Shown here: positions 42,571 through 55,345 of the stretch, piece by piece | Numbering within the stretch: position 1 is the first letter of the stretch | Layout of the letters: each line of letters opens with the position of its first letter | Source: Hymenopellis radicata | Lineage: Eukaryota; Basidiomycota; Agaricomycetes; Agaricales; Physalacriaceae | Reading direction: 5' to 3' | DNA: 64,000 nt | Assembly: GCA_015501595.1 (NCBI GenBank) | Contig: JADNRX010000108.1 | Span: 1 to 64,000 of the forward strand | Notes under the pieces: model-generated | The model's input: only the letters and a program-made list of their open reading frames with translations | Databases searched by the model: none | What the model was told of the DNA's origin: nothing | Made by a program: the position numbers and the translations under genes

Positions 42571-43017
42571 TCGTGTATCCTCCATTATGCTCCCTGTGCG
42601 AAGATTAGAATTGAACACGTAGCCAAACCACTGACGTTTTACACACGAGCAATATGATCCCTAGCGACGAAAGCAGAGTAGTCGACCTGCCCAGCCAAAA
42701 TCGTCGTGGCTGTTGGACGGACAGTTGTGTTCGGAATGGGGTGCTCTAATCAAGATCATGCGCTCTCCTTCACCGAGCATAGCCGAGGCTCGGAAAAAGA
42801 ACGCGTCGATCCAAGACCGAGCAGAGCCCTCTACCTACGAAGACACCTCGCAACATCAGTGAGAAGTATCATACGAGGACCAACGGTGGCGTAAATTTGC
42901 ATGTATTACGGTCTGAGCAACAAGTTTCTAACGTATAAATGCAATATATATGATACAGAATGGTGTAATGCAATGACAATGAACGCTAACAACAAGCAGG
43001 TAAGTGGGACTGACAAT
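42571..43017. other. No gene; intergenic
   Basis: Only short frames. It should contain the 3' flank of CUL1. Confidence 0.3.
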
Positions 43018-45723
<2,706 letters not shown>

Positions 45724-46036
45724 TTCGTGGTACGCACTTATACTGGCCCCGTACAACCCACGCTCTCCTCACCTCACGCTTCTCGTCCATGGCTGCGCTC
45801 TCCTCTCCTCCCCGGCTAGCAGCGTGCTGGTGACCATTTCTGCGGCGAGTAGCAGCAGGTGGTCGTGTCCATCGTCGGTAGGAGTTCTGGGAGGCGTCTC
45901 TTGGGTGCGGTGGTGTTGCGTCCGTCGTTTACTCTGGGAGGGCGTGGAGGTCGGTCGTGTCCTCTTCCTTCGCGTCTTCCAGGTGGCAGGTCCTCATCGA
46001 TCAAGTCGCGCGTGCTCAAATCCTTTTGTTGAAACA
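45724..46036. other. CUL1 upstream region
   Basis: No gene. It presumably holds the CUL1 promoter and lies directly against the left boundary of the right P450 duplicate (46037), so the duplication landed within about 310 bp of the CUL1 start. Confidence 0.4.
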
Positions 46037-48488
46037 ACTGTGAACTCAATGCATATTCAGGTATGACTCACCTGGGTTCTGTCATATTCTTAACTTGACC
46101 TTCCCTTTGTGTGAAGTATCCCCATGTCCGAGCTAATTCGAAGCCTGCGTCAACCCATGATTTCCCGCATAACGTGAACTCTCACGCGAGAATCCAAGCC
46201 GACACCTGAAAACCGCTATTTTGACCAGGATTCTTCTCCTCCCAAGAGCCTACCTTGTGAGCAGATCCAAGTTGTTGGCGGCGCGGTATTCCTGCCGAAG
46301 GAAGTCTCACACTGTCATCCGCATCATTCCCGAATGGGTAGTTTTAACAACCCTATCCCACGCCGCTTATAACAGTGTCCGTAAACACCCAAACGTCCTC
46401 AGCGCCATCCCCTCACCAACATGGAGCCACCCGTCCTCCCCCTGCTCGAATCCTCCCTTAAAATCCCCCTATTCTTCGCTCTAGGAGCACTCATCGGCCT
46501 TCTTCTCTACCACAAGCGCTCTACTAAAGACCTTCCACTCCCGCCTGGTCCCCCCGGAAGCCTTATCACCGGAAATCTGCACAGCGCCCCAAAGCAGCGC
46601 CCATGGCTCGCCTACACCAAATGGAAAGACACCTACGGTTCGCTCCTTAACAAATAGTCTAAAACCCATTCATCCGACACACAGGACCCATCGTGCATCT
46701 GCGTGCACTCGGTAGATCCACTATCATTCTGAACACGGCGCAGGCGGTGCAGGACCTCATGGAGGCGCGCGCGACGATCTACTCGGATAGACCCACGTCG
46801 TGGATGTACGGCGAGCTGTGCGGGCGCAAGCTGAACGTGTTCTCGATCCCGTACGATAATCCGCGGTTCAAGGTGTATCGCCGGCTTCTGCACTATGGCC
46901 TGAGCCCGCGCGCGACGCAGTCGTATCGGTCGATACTGCAAGACGAGACGAGCACTTTGTTGGAGAATCTGAGGAAGAGTCCTGAGAGTTTTATTTCGCA
47001 TTTGAGAAGGTAAGGTAGATTCAGGCGTTTGAATGCCATCCTGACGAGAGTTTATTAGGAACGCAGGAGCTATGATTTTGAACATCACCTATGGACACAA
47101 GGTCACCACGAACGATGATTTCTTGCTTCGCTTGGTGGAGGAGACCTTTGCGCTTTCCGAGCGACAGTTACAGCAGCCGTTTATGGTCGATTTCTTCCCT
47201 TGGTGTACGTCTCGGTTCAAAACTGTCGAGTTCAACTTTAACCCCTTCTCCAGTAAGATTCGTACCGGAGTGGTTCCCCTTTGCAGGCTTTCAGAAGCTT
47301 GCCAAAAGCTATAGGAACTTGGCAACGGACGAGATTCCCTACGCCATGGCCAAGGAAATCATTGTACGGCGTCTTTCTCTATTGAGGCTTGCCGTTGAAA
47401 CACCGTGTATAGAAAACGGGCCATTACACCGAATCGTTCGTGTCCAAACTCCTAGACGAAGAAAGCGAGGAGATCGCCAAAGTGCAAAGCGACGTTGCTG
47501 AAGACTTGGACATGGAGAATATCATCCAGTGGGTGAGCGGTGGGCTGTACGTTGGAGGCGCGGACACTGTAAGCCCCCTGTTCCTCTTCCACAGATTGAC
47601 GCCAACGCCCCACAGACTGTATCCGCGATGACCACCTTCTTCTACCTGATGGCCACGCACCCTGAAGTTCAAAAGACCGCCCAGGCGGAGATCGATAAAG
47701 TTGTCGGTACAGATCGCACGCCAACTTTGGACGATAGAGAGCATTTGCCGTACATAGTCGCACTGGTCAAAGAGGTTAACCGATGGGGTCCTGTAGTTCC
47801 GCGCTGTTGGTTTCAACGTTTTCTTTGCCTGTGACCAGATGGACTGAATTTGCCCGTTGCAGGTCTCCGCCACAGCGTGATGCAAGACGATGTTTACATG
47901 GGATATCGTATCCCGAAAGGCGCCACCATTATACCGAACATATGGTATGTGCGCGCGCCTGCCGTGTCAACAAGATGATGACGACCAACGAAGGGGAATC
48001 GCTCACGATCCGGAAATGTACCCAGACCCGTTCAAATTCGACCCCACAAGGCACCTCGGGGACGCGCCGCAGGTTAATCCCTTCAAGTTTACCTTTGGGT
48101 TTGGCCGACGCGTGTGTCCTGGGCAGCATTTTGCCGAACAGTCGCTCTTCCTCAACATGGCGAACATTCTGGCAGCGTTTGATATTGCCAAGGCAAAGGA
48201 TAAAGACGGGCGGGAGATAGAGCCGTCCGTGATGTGGAGCACAGCGGTGGTCTCGTGAGTATATGCGGTCCTTATGGTGCGGACACTGACGGGAGTTGTT
48301 TATAGACATCTCAAACCATTCAGTTGTAGCATCGTGCCACGGTCGAGACCGGTGGTGTAGTGCAATCCGACTTGACCGTGTACCCTAATTCCAAATGTTG
48401 AGCGTCAGGTGTCAGCGATAGCTGAGAGCGTGTATTCCATATCCAATTAATGTACACTATCCATTATGAAGTAGAGAGAAAGCAATGC
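46037..48488. repeat. Right copy of the 2.4-kb direct duplication
   Basis: Begins with AACTCAATGCATATTCAGGTATGACTC, against AACTCAATGCATATCAGGTA in the left copy, so the copied segment starts inside an exon of the small upstream gene. It ends after GAAGTAGAGAGAAA. Small deletions mark its promoter region (for instance around 46245-46290). Confidence 0.85.
46421..48360 (+). CDS. Cytochrome P450 monooxygenase, intact copy
   Basis: Nine exons (46421-46637, 46685-47009, 47059-47204, 47254-47363, 47413-47568, 47616-47805, 47863-47944, 47994-48254, 48306-48360) sum to 1542 nt, 513 aa. N-terminal membrane anchor at residues ~10-30, then the PLPPGPPGSLITGN hinge. The oxygen-binding I-helix reads GLYVGGADTTVSAM, the K-helix E-x-x-R is EVNRW, and the haem loop FGFGRRVCPGQHF carries the axial Cys. 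It is an ER-bound haem-thiolate oxygenase needing P450 reductase. It resembles fungal P450s annotated as O-methylsterigmatocystin-oxidoreductase-like, but the substrate cannot be read from sequence. No biosynthetic partner genes are adjacent. The promoter comes from the duplicated segment and may differ from the left copy by small deletions. Confidence 0.88.
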
Positions 48489-48610
48489 GAACGCTGAGAG
48501 TGTGTAAGGCCATGAAAGCATATATGCTACTTATGACGGGAGAAGTCAGCAATGGCTATTGAGCGTTGAGAGCAAACATACAATACAGGAGGAGCCAGGG
48601 GGGCATGCAG

Positions 48611-49018
48611 CTAGCGCCTCGCTACGACTATAGCGAATACAACGGCGATAAGGACTGCGAGGATCACAGCGAGGAGGACTACGAAAAGCCGCGCGACGGG
48701 AAACACGCCCTCCGTCAATTTCTGCTGTATGCTAAAGTAGCGTGTAACGCCGATGATGAGGAAGAGGAGCGCAAGCAGCACCGTCGTCGCGCCCAGCGGC
48801 CGTGAATATTTGTGCACAAGCGAGCTGGTCGGGGCGAACGAGGTGGCATTGTCGGATGTGGTGTGGGATGAGATGCTGAAGAGCTGCACGAGGGCGACGC
48901 CGGTGGACGCGAGGACGAGGCTGGTGCGGATGTAGGCGAGGAATGTGCGCTCCGAGGCGAGGTGGTCTCTGGCGACGCTCCCGTTGTTCTCCAGCGTCAG
49001 GCTGATCATGACTTTCAT
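48611..49018 (-). CDS. DUF202-family small membrane protein
   Basis: A single exon of 135 codons from the ATG at 49016-49018. The signature ARDHLASERTFLAYIRTSLV followed by LASTGVALVQLF is that of DUF202. Three membrane helices are visible: LASTGVALVQLF, TTVLLALLFLIIGVTRYF and LFVVLLAVILAVLIAVVFAI. Members include vacuolar transporter-chaperone-like proteins, but many are uncharacterised. The frame continues upstream without an ATG, so the start at 49018 is the only standard one. It lies between the P450 duplicate and the inverted-repeat arm. Confidence 0.75.
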   Translation of the reverse strand: MKVMISLTLENNGSVARDHLASERTFLAYIRTSLVLASTGVALVQLFSISSHTTSDNATSFAPTSSLVHKYSRPLGATTVLLALLFLIIGVTRYFSIQQKLTEGVFPVARLFVVLLAVILAVLIAVVFAIVVARR

Positions 49019-49057
49019 GACGATAGGAGGGAATTCCGAATGCAAAATAGTTACGTC

Positions 49058-49860
49058 CGATAAGCAGGGTAAGTCCTGGCAGCAACGACATGCTGGTCCT
49101 CGTTGCGCGTCCTGCTATCTAAGCCCTATGCTTGGTCAACTATAATGCATTCTCCAAGTCTATAAACGCACCGTTGTGGAGCAATCCAGTGCACTCTCAT
49201 CGTCGTATCGTACGGATAACATCGCACGGAAAGCCTTGAGTGTAGTCTCAGAGTTAAAGCACTGATGGAGCACTGGGTCAAGAGCAGAGCATGCCATAAA
49301 GTTTCGACCTGTTCCCGATCACTTGACCGCTACGATGGCGCAATCCTGGCATCCGATGGCGCGACACCGCCAGATAACCCTAACCCTAGCTGTGGCTTGA
49401 GAATCAAACCATCACGTATCGACGGTGAGTACCGCGAATATCATACATACTCACGCCATCAGCATCGTTTCTCGTTCTGTCGCCTTCACCCATTACTATA
49501 ACCATCGCGTTGCTGAAGAACGCGCTTCAGTCGCGTAGCCCAACTGTTGACCACTGCTTTCCTTGAAAGGCCTTCTATAGGACCCGTGATTATGCTGCCA
49601 AGAGGTCAATTTTGAAAGTCCCGACAAAATGAGCCAAAGTTTCGAGGAAATTTTCGAGCAAAAGATGCAGAACGATCGGAAACGTCCAAATCTGCATCCA
49701 GAATCCGTGGGAAAGTCAATTCTCACCCGGGTCCGTGTCGGGACTTTTGCGCCAACCTCTCACAGCATAATCACGGGTCCTCCTTCTATCCATCCATATG
49801 CGCGGACCATCAGGACTTCATTGATTTGCCTGTCATCACATCTCACGTATAGGAAGTCTA
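49058..49860. repeat. Inverted duplicate, right arm, with MITE inside
   Basis: Reverse complement of 41979-42570. It includes the matching GAGCAATCCAGTG, CGATCACTTGACCGCTACGA and ATAACCCTAACCCTAG blocks. The additional 203 bp at 49579-49781 plus an 8-bp duplication account for most of the length difference. Confidence 0.75.
49579..49781. mobile_element. 203-bp MITE with perfect inverted ends and exact 8-bp target duplication
   Basis: The ends AGGACCCGTGATTATGCTG and CAGCATAATCACGGGTCCT are perfect 19-bp inverted repeats. CCTTCTAT occurs directly on both sides (49571-49578 and 49782-49789). The related arm at 41979-42570 has a single such block (CTTCTATCCATATGCGCG as read on the minus strand), that is, an empty site. 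The interior has the inverted pair GGACTTT... / GAAAGTCCC and no gene. Confidence 0.9.
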
Positions 49861-50040
49861 AAAACCTCGTACTCACTGAACTACGAAATACACGGTACCG
49901 AGGTCTGGCACAACTAACTAGAACGTTGTACTGAACCTTCGCAGTAAACCATAAGGAGAAGAAGGCCGTGTGAACAGCAAAGGCAAGCCACACAGAAGCA
50001 TAGTGACGTGTCCGCAGGCGTCCATTTTTCGCCAACTATA
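49861..50040. other. No gene; short intergenic
   Basis: Spacer between the inverted-repeat arm and the next start codon. Confidence 0.3.
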
Positions 50041-51590
50041 ATGTGTTCCAACGGAATCGATGACAATGACTGTGCCCCTTCGCCCAGCAGGTCAGACTCT
50101 TCACCTGGAACTCTCGTCGAACATCTTGCCGGCAACAACAGCTCACCTTCTGATGTCACCGTCGCAGTGACTTCGACGTCCTCTCCGCTGGACGGTGAGT
50201 TTCCTTTTACATTCTCGCAGCGGCTTGTTTTCTCACGATTTCCTCAAAGTTAAACATATGTCGGCCAAGGATATTCTAGAGATAATAGGCGTGATGACCA
50301 TCTTGGAGGTCCGCGTGTTCAGGCGGAAGCACAAACACGGGTTGTGCTGGCAAGACATGCTCGTCCCAAACACAAATGTGGAGCTGTCATCCTACGTGCA
50401 AGCTACTTTGCTGCGTCGGAAGATACCCGCAAAGGAACAGTTACCCCACGACAATTGACTGTCCATCGCCGATCTCAAGTGGTTCTTGAAAGACAAGCAA
50501 GCGACCTGGGCCAAGAATGTCAGCTTCGATGTCTACTTGGTACAGAAGGGGGCGATTCACCTCGAGCTGAGGGACGACAATAAGGGTGTTCGGCCCTCTC
50601 AGATCATCCAATGGCCCGACAAGATCCGGGTGGGGTCTTCCCATCAGGATACGGTGACGGAGCAGCCGACAAAGTTGACCATCCGGGAGCAGATGGGCGC
50701 TGCCGGATACTCCAGCCAGTTGATCAACTGGGTGGCAGACAACGCTGCTGATCATCGTGGAAGGGCGTCCTGTTCGTCGGCCGGAAACAGCATCAGCATG
50801 GACGCTGATGAGGAGAATCAGATCACGGGCCCTCTGAACTCGTCACACATCGTCGATTTCTTGAACGAACGGATCAAGAAGTATAAGACGAAGGAGGAGT
50901 TGTTCAAGTCCAAGAATACGATCCCGAGGCTCATGGATTTGCTGGAGAAACACCCCGAGCAGAAGTTAATGCGCTTAGACATGGAGGTAAGTGCGTGGAT
51001 CAGAGAATAAACCCTTCCTTCCTTCCTCGCAAATTCTGCTACTCCACGGCCGTAGCGGACCACGAGATGTTTGTGAATGACCTGACGAATGGCAAGGATG
51101 GGGGGCACATTGGCGGAAGCCTTAGAGAGGTTTGCCAAGAGGTACGGTCAGCACCTCTAGAGCCTGAAAGTTGCCGAATACAATGACATCTTCAAGGACA
51201 CAGAGATCTACCTCTCAGAGGGACACATGTCTATGGAAGGATCTTGTGAAAGATTTTATTAAGATGGTGGAATGCTGGAAGGAGGATCGTCCTAGGTTCG
51301 ACAAGTATCACAGAGAGGCAGCGAAGCGGTGGAATGAATCAGAGGGCTACAGGTTCAGGTATATCCTAATGCTGGTGACGAGGATGACGCGCCGGTGGTC
51401 CTCGTCGTTGTTGTCGTCCTCGATACATGTGAGCAGTGTGAAGCTGTCCAGAAAAGTGGCAATGAGTCACGTTCGGGTCGAGTTTTTGTCGATGATCTCT
51501 CTGACATCCTTAACAATCATCGCCATCACATTCCCTCAAAACATATTCTGCAGATTGAAACAAATTGGTGATGTAAGTATATCATTATGA
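50041..51590 (+). pseudogene. Unrecognised multi-exon gene with in-frame stops
   Basis: The ATG at 50041 opens MCSNGIDDNDCAPSPSRSDS. A good intron follows (50195-50251), then VKHMSAKDILEIIGVMTILE and LCWQDMLVPNTNVELSSYVQ. An in-frame TGA at 50456-50458 interrupts, but the same frame then continues clearly as coding for 180 residues (IADLKWFLKDKQATWAKNVS, WPDKIRVGSS, IVDFLNERIKKYKTKEELFK). Another stop interrupts FAKRYGQHL and SLKVAEYNDIFKDTEIYLSE (about 51160), and a further frame change occurs before FDKYHREAAKRWNE. I do not recognise the family. The regular spacing of lesions suggests a relic still close to its ancestor. Confidence 0.5.
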
Positions 51591-51658
51591 AACTCAAAAA
51601 AGTATGGTCCGAATATACAGAATGAGTGCTATCGTATTTTGGTACCAGGTAGTACATA

Positions 51659-53194
51659 TTAAAGGATCAAACCGCCACAGGCAGTTACATCCACTTTCAT
51701 CCCATCGTCCTCGAGTGCCCGTAATCCCTTATATAAACTCGTATCATAAAAAGTCGAGGCCAGTCTCCGATTGACACAGCGATACTTGTCGTTCTCATCT
51801 GACCGTGGATGCAGCTCCAGATGCAGAGACTGTAATTGCGGACGGCGACGTTTGATTGCTTGCAGTAAAGCACTCTCAAACCTAGTCCCACAGTCGTCCG
51901 CAGCATTCCTAGCGGCAGCCGCTTCCAGTTGGAGGTATACCGGTGTGGCCTTGAGCAAGACCGAGCACAGACGCGGAAACATCGTGTCACTGTCGAGGAA
52001 TCTCTCGAAAGACTCGAGGAACGGAAACGTCAGACTCTGCGTATAGTCCAACTCCAAGTGTCGAACCGTCGAGATGGCCTGTAAAACCGTAGCAAGCTGC
52101 GATATATGCGATGAAGCATAAAACACGAGGCGAAGCTCTTCGATCTCGCAGCCCGAATATCTAATGAAATCCTCCATAGGCTGAGGTTCACTGTGGATGC
52201 CCGAGTGAACTTCGAAAGTGAGCGTATGGAGGGCAGGGCACCGAAGTACGGGAAGGACTAGAGAGAATTGGGCGACAGTATGGAGTTCCCGTAAATCGGG
52301 GACGACAACCTCGCTCAAGGTGGTGTCATTATCAACATAGAGCGCAGTCCGGACTCTAAGTGAAACGAGACGAGGACACTGCGATATAAGACGCAGCAGA
52401 TTCGAGCGTGGCGGCGGCATATCTGGCACATCCTCCACCCGGATGTATAGGGACGTCAGCTGCGCCCAAGGAAGGACGAAATGCTTTTTCCGAATGTCCA
52501 CCAGTAAATTCCTCAAGTCAGATGGCCTGACCTCTATTCCAAAATGATGCAGCTGAGGCATTGGGATATGGAAAGGTGGCATGCTCTTCCGGGGCGTGCG
52601 GTAGACCAATTCCAATTTCTCCAGGCGCTCCAAGCTCTGGAATGCCTGGAACGCATCGTGTTTGGCGTAACTCATGCGAAGGGCTTTCAACCGATGACCG
52701 TGACCGGCTATGATGTCCGAAAAGCCGTTCACGGGGGAGTTGATGACCAGCGAGGTCTCTCCGGAACGCTGAAGGGCTTCCGCGACCATTTGCCTCGCCT
52801 CATTGCAATAAGTGAAGATGGGGGGTGGAATGATGGAGAGCGACGACCAAAGGGTGGGGGTAGTCCATGCGACCTGCCTCCAGCGTCGGCAAACTTGGCC
52901 GAACAGCAAAGGACCCGCACCCTTCTGGCTTTCAAAGAGTTGAAAAGGTGCGGTAAACGAACACTGGAATATGAGCGCGAGAATCTCGGGAGGAAGGTCG
53001 TGAATGGGAGGATGAAGAGCCGTGTGCGCGTTTATTCTGCCGAGGATGGATTCGCGCTCCACTTCAGCGCGTCGAAGGACGCGACGCAGATGCTCTATTT
53101 GAGCTTCAGTGGCATAGAGCTCAGAGCGCAGCTGTTGAATGTATTCCTTGACGTGAAAACGTGTCCTGCGCGCTTCTTCGCAATGAATAGACGT
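51659..53194 (-). CDS. F-box-like protein lacking a standard start codon
   Basis: A single open exon. The F-box-like motif HDLPPEILALIFQCSF is followed by VCRRWRQVAWTTPTLWSSLS, then Leu-rich repeats (LRRVLRRAEVERESILGRIN precedes it as a coiled segment). The frame is open back to a stop at about 53204-53206 and contains no ATG before the F-box. The codon at 53192-53194 is ACG followed by TCT ATT CAT, a likely mutated ATG or a near-cognate start, and begins the usual N-terminal helix. The next ATG lies after the F-box. It would bind Skp1 for the CUL1 ligase if made. Confidence 0.65.
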   Translation of the reverse strand, partial: TSIHCEEARRTRFHVKEYIQQLRSELYATEAQIEHLRRVLRRAEVERESILGRINAHTALHPPIHDLPPEILALIFQCSFTAPFQLFESQKGAGPLLFGQVCRRWRQVAWTTPTLWSSLSIIPPPIFTYCNEARQMVAEALQRSGETSLVINSPVNGFSDIIAGHGHRLKALRMSYAKHDAFQAFQSLERLEKLELVYRTPRKSMPPFHIPMPQLHHFGIEVRPSDLRNLLVDIRKKHFVLPWAQLTSLYIRVEDVPDMPPPRSNLLRLISQCPRLVSLRVRTALYVDNDTTLSEVVVPDLRELHTVAQFSLVLPVLRCPALHTLTFEVHSGIHSEPQPMEDFIRYSGCEIEELRLVFYASSHISQLATVLQAISTVRHLELDYTQSLTFPFLESFERFLDSDTMFPRLCSVLLKATPVYLQLEAAAARNAADDCGTRFESALLQAIKRRRPQLQSLHLELHPRSDENDKYRCVNRRLASTFYDTSLYKGLRALEDDGMKVDVTACGGLIL

Positions 53195-53530
53195 GGCCCG
53201 CCGTTAAGGAGATGTTGGTAGGGAGACGCAAGCGGAGAGGGAATAGGGCTCATATCAAGGTCGTTGCTCTATAGCTTGAGTTCGCACAAGCCCAAGGAAA
53301 GGAATTGCAACGTGCTTACAGCGAGGTTGTGTTGGCCAGACATGACTGTCACTGGCCAAGCTCACGACGCGACCATGTTGCAGCCATGTGTCCAGCTCAG
53401 CAGGCCACATCAGAGGACCCAAATGCCAAGCAGGAGGTTAAAGGTTGAGCACGAAACCAGTCAGAGGTGAAACAGAGTTTCACCTCCCATGCGTGACAGT
53501 ATCATTTAGGGAATAAGGACCAAAGAACAT
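53195..53530. other. No gene seen
   Basis: Upstream region of the F-box gene. No other motif. Confidence 0.3.
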
Positions 53531-53540
53531 GGGCTCTTGG

Positions 53541-53803
53541 CACAGGGGTAGCGCGCACCCTTCGCATTTATGGCTTACCGGCCATGTTGCTGGGTTCCCA
53601 CGCCACTGCTAGCTGCCATTGCTAGCTGCCATGGGCTCAGAATGTCGTTCCCGGTGTAGCTCTCTGATTTCTTGAGCATCTTATATCTTTTAGACGTCGA
53701 GCTGAACATATGCTGCTGTTTTTCCGTTCCTTCTCAGCCTCCATACAGCGCGTAAAACCATCAAATGCTAGCTGCCACCCCAAAAAGGATGGCAGCTAGC
53801 ATT
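53541..53803. repeat. tRNA-like block followed by GCTAGCTGCCA repeats and a perfect hairpin
   Basis: GGCTCTTGGCACAGGGGTAG (about 53542) resembles an A-box (TGGCNNAGNGG), and GGGTTCCCACGCC at about 53592 is B-box-like. GCTAGCTGCCA follows at 53609 and 53623, and again within a 14-bp perfect inverted repeat AATGCTAGCTGCCA...TGGCAGCTAGCATT (53764-53803). This could be a tRNA-derived SINE or a MITE-like unit. Borders are not defined. Confidence 0.35.
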
Positions 53804-54303
53804 ATGACATCATCAAAACACGTCTCTCTGCCATCGCGCGCGCGGGTCTCTACTGTCTATCGTCGCTCACGCTGTGGGCAGCAAAGAGTAGACAGGCAGT
53901 TTTTACTACATCTCTGTATAACCCAGCCTTTATGGCTGTTTGAATCTTGATATTTCGTGCCACAGCTGGACTTTCAAAATTTTGGTGTGAATCGGTTACT
54001 TCTCTCAGTGAGTTCTAGATCCTCGTTGGCCATCAATAGACAGTGGTGGTTGCAGAAACCACTGACGGATGCCATGTACACAGTACAGCCAGCCCGCGGC
54101 AGCCCGCCCGGCGCCCACTGGATTCATCATTTGATTGTACTTGGTCTTCGTGACTTGTAACGGCGCGCCGCAGGCGCTCGAAAAATTTCCCTGAATTATC
54201 CACTCAACTGAGCCTGAATCAAGGCATGCATGTTTGGTATACAGTTAATCAGTATCCCGAATGTGGCGGCTCCGGGGCTTGAACTCTCCCTCTTTCCTTC
54301 TTC

Positions 54304-54378
54304 GGACACCCAGCAATATGGCCGGAAAACCGCATTTATCACTGGGTGAGGTCGTGGGTTCAATTCCCACAGTGTCCA
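54304..54378 (+). other. tRNA-like sequence, probably a tRNA pseudogene
   Basis: 75 nt with an acceptor-like stem (GGACACC with AGTGTCC, one mismatch) and a perfect T arm (GTGGG TTCAATT CCCAC). D and anticodon stems do not form well, so it is not called as a working tRNA. Confidence 0.35.
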
Positions 54379-54475
54379 TTCTCTAGGTCTGTACAATTTT
54401 TATCAGAGCTTCAAAATGATATGATGTGGCGCAAATTTTTAATTCGCAATTTCGCAATGCGCATTAGGGTCGTGG

Positions 54476-54804
54476 TAGGGTGGCGCAGTAAACCTCGCGG
54501 GGGTGTTAATAACGGTATCGATACCGCCCCCCTGGGAGGCCCTAGTTTCGATACCGTTAGTAACGGTTTCGATACCAGCACGTGTTTTGAACATGTGATG
54601 TGGCGCAGCGGCTCGCCGCCCTCATCCCGCCCTTGTCCCGCTCTCAGTTTCTCTTAGCGCCGGCGCGCCGTCACGTGAAGTGATCACGTGCCTGTATCAA
54701 AACCTACCTCCCGACCCCCAACAGTTTCAATACCGTATCAATACTGTTAGTAACCGCACTAAACCCGAGGTGTATCAAAACCAAGGGTTTACTTCACCAC
54801 CCTA
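54476..54804. mobile_element. 329-bp hAT-type MITE, copy 2 (inverted relative to copy 1)
   Basis: Flanked by an exact 8-bp duplication GGTCGTGG (54468-54475 and 54805-54812). It has TAGGGTGGCGCAGTAAACC at the left and GGTTTACTTCACCACCCTA at the right. Internal blocks (AACGGTATCGATACC, TTTCGATACCAGCACGTG, CACGTGAAGTGATCACGTG) match the 37.7-kb copy read on the other strand. Confidence 0.85.
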
Positions 54805-54812
54805 GGTCGTGG

Positions 54813-55345
54813 TCCCGCATTGCGCATTTTAATTTTTCTCTGACGTCGGACGAGAGTCGAAACCGTCACGTAGACTATGATAGCGTCCTTCGAATCAAAA
54901 AGAACTTTCAAGTTTCTGAGCCTGGCCTCTGATTCCGGTCACTGGGTTCGAAGATTTTGCTTTTCCCTTTCCTCCGAGTCCATCTCTATCACAAGAATTA
55001 GATGTCTGTCGCCTCATCCGAACCCTATAGTGCGGCGGCGGTGGGATGCTCTACTCTTTCGGCTTAAGGGCCGCCGCTCGTAATATGCAGCGTAATCAAC
55101 AACGGTCTCCTCCAGTGCTTCTCCGTGCTTCTCTGCCCAGCCAATGGTCTGGTGGCGTCGATTCTAGCCACATTCGATCGAGGGGCCGACCTGCGGAGAG
55201 TGTTGGTGGTCCCAGAAAATAAGAAAGGAAATTCACATTGCAAAACAGCGACTGTATGGTACATTAATCCAAGAGAGCAAATGGTATCGATATCGAGTAC
55301 AACGACAATTAGAGCACAACATTTAGGGTGAAAGAATCCGAGAAT
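54813..55345. other. No gene; 3' flank of cdc14
   Basis: Short frames only on both strands, nothing recognisable. Confidence 0.3.
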
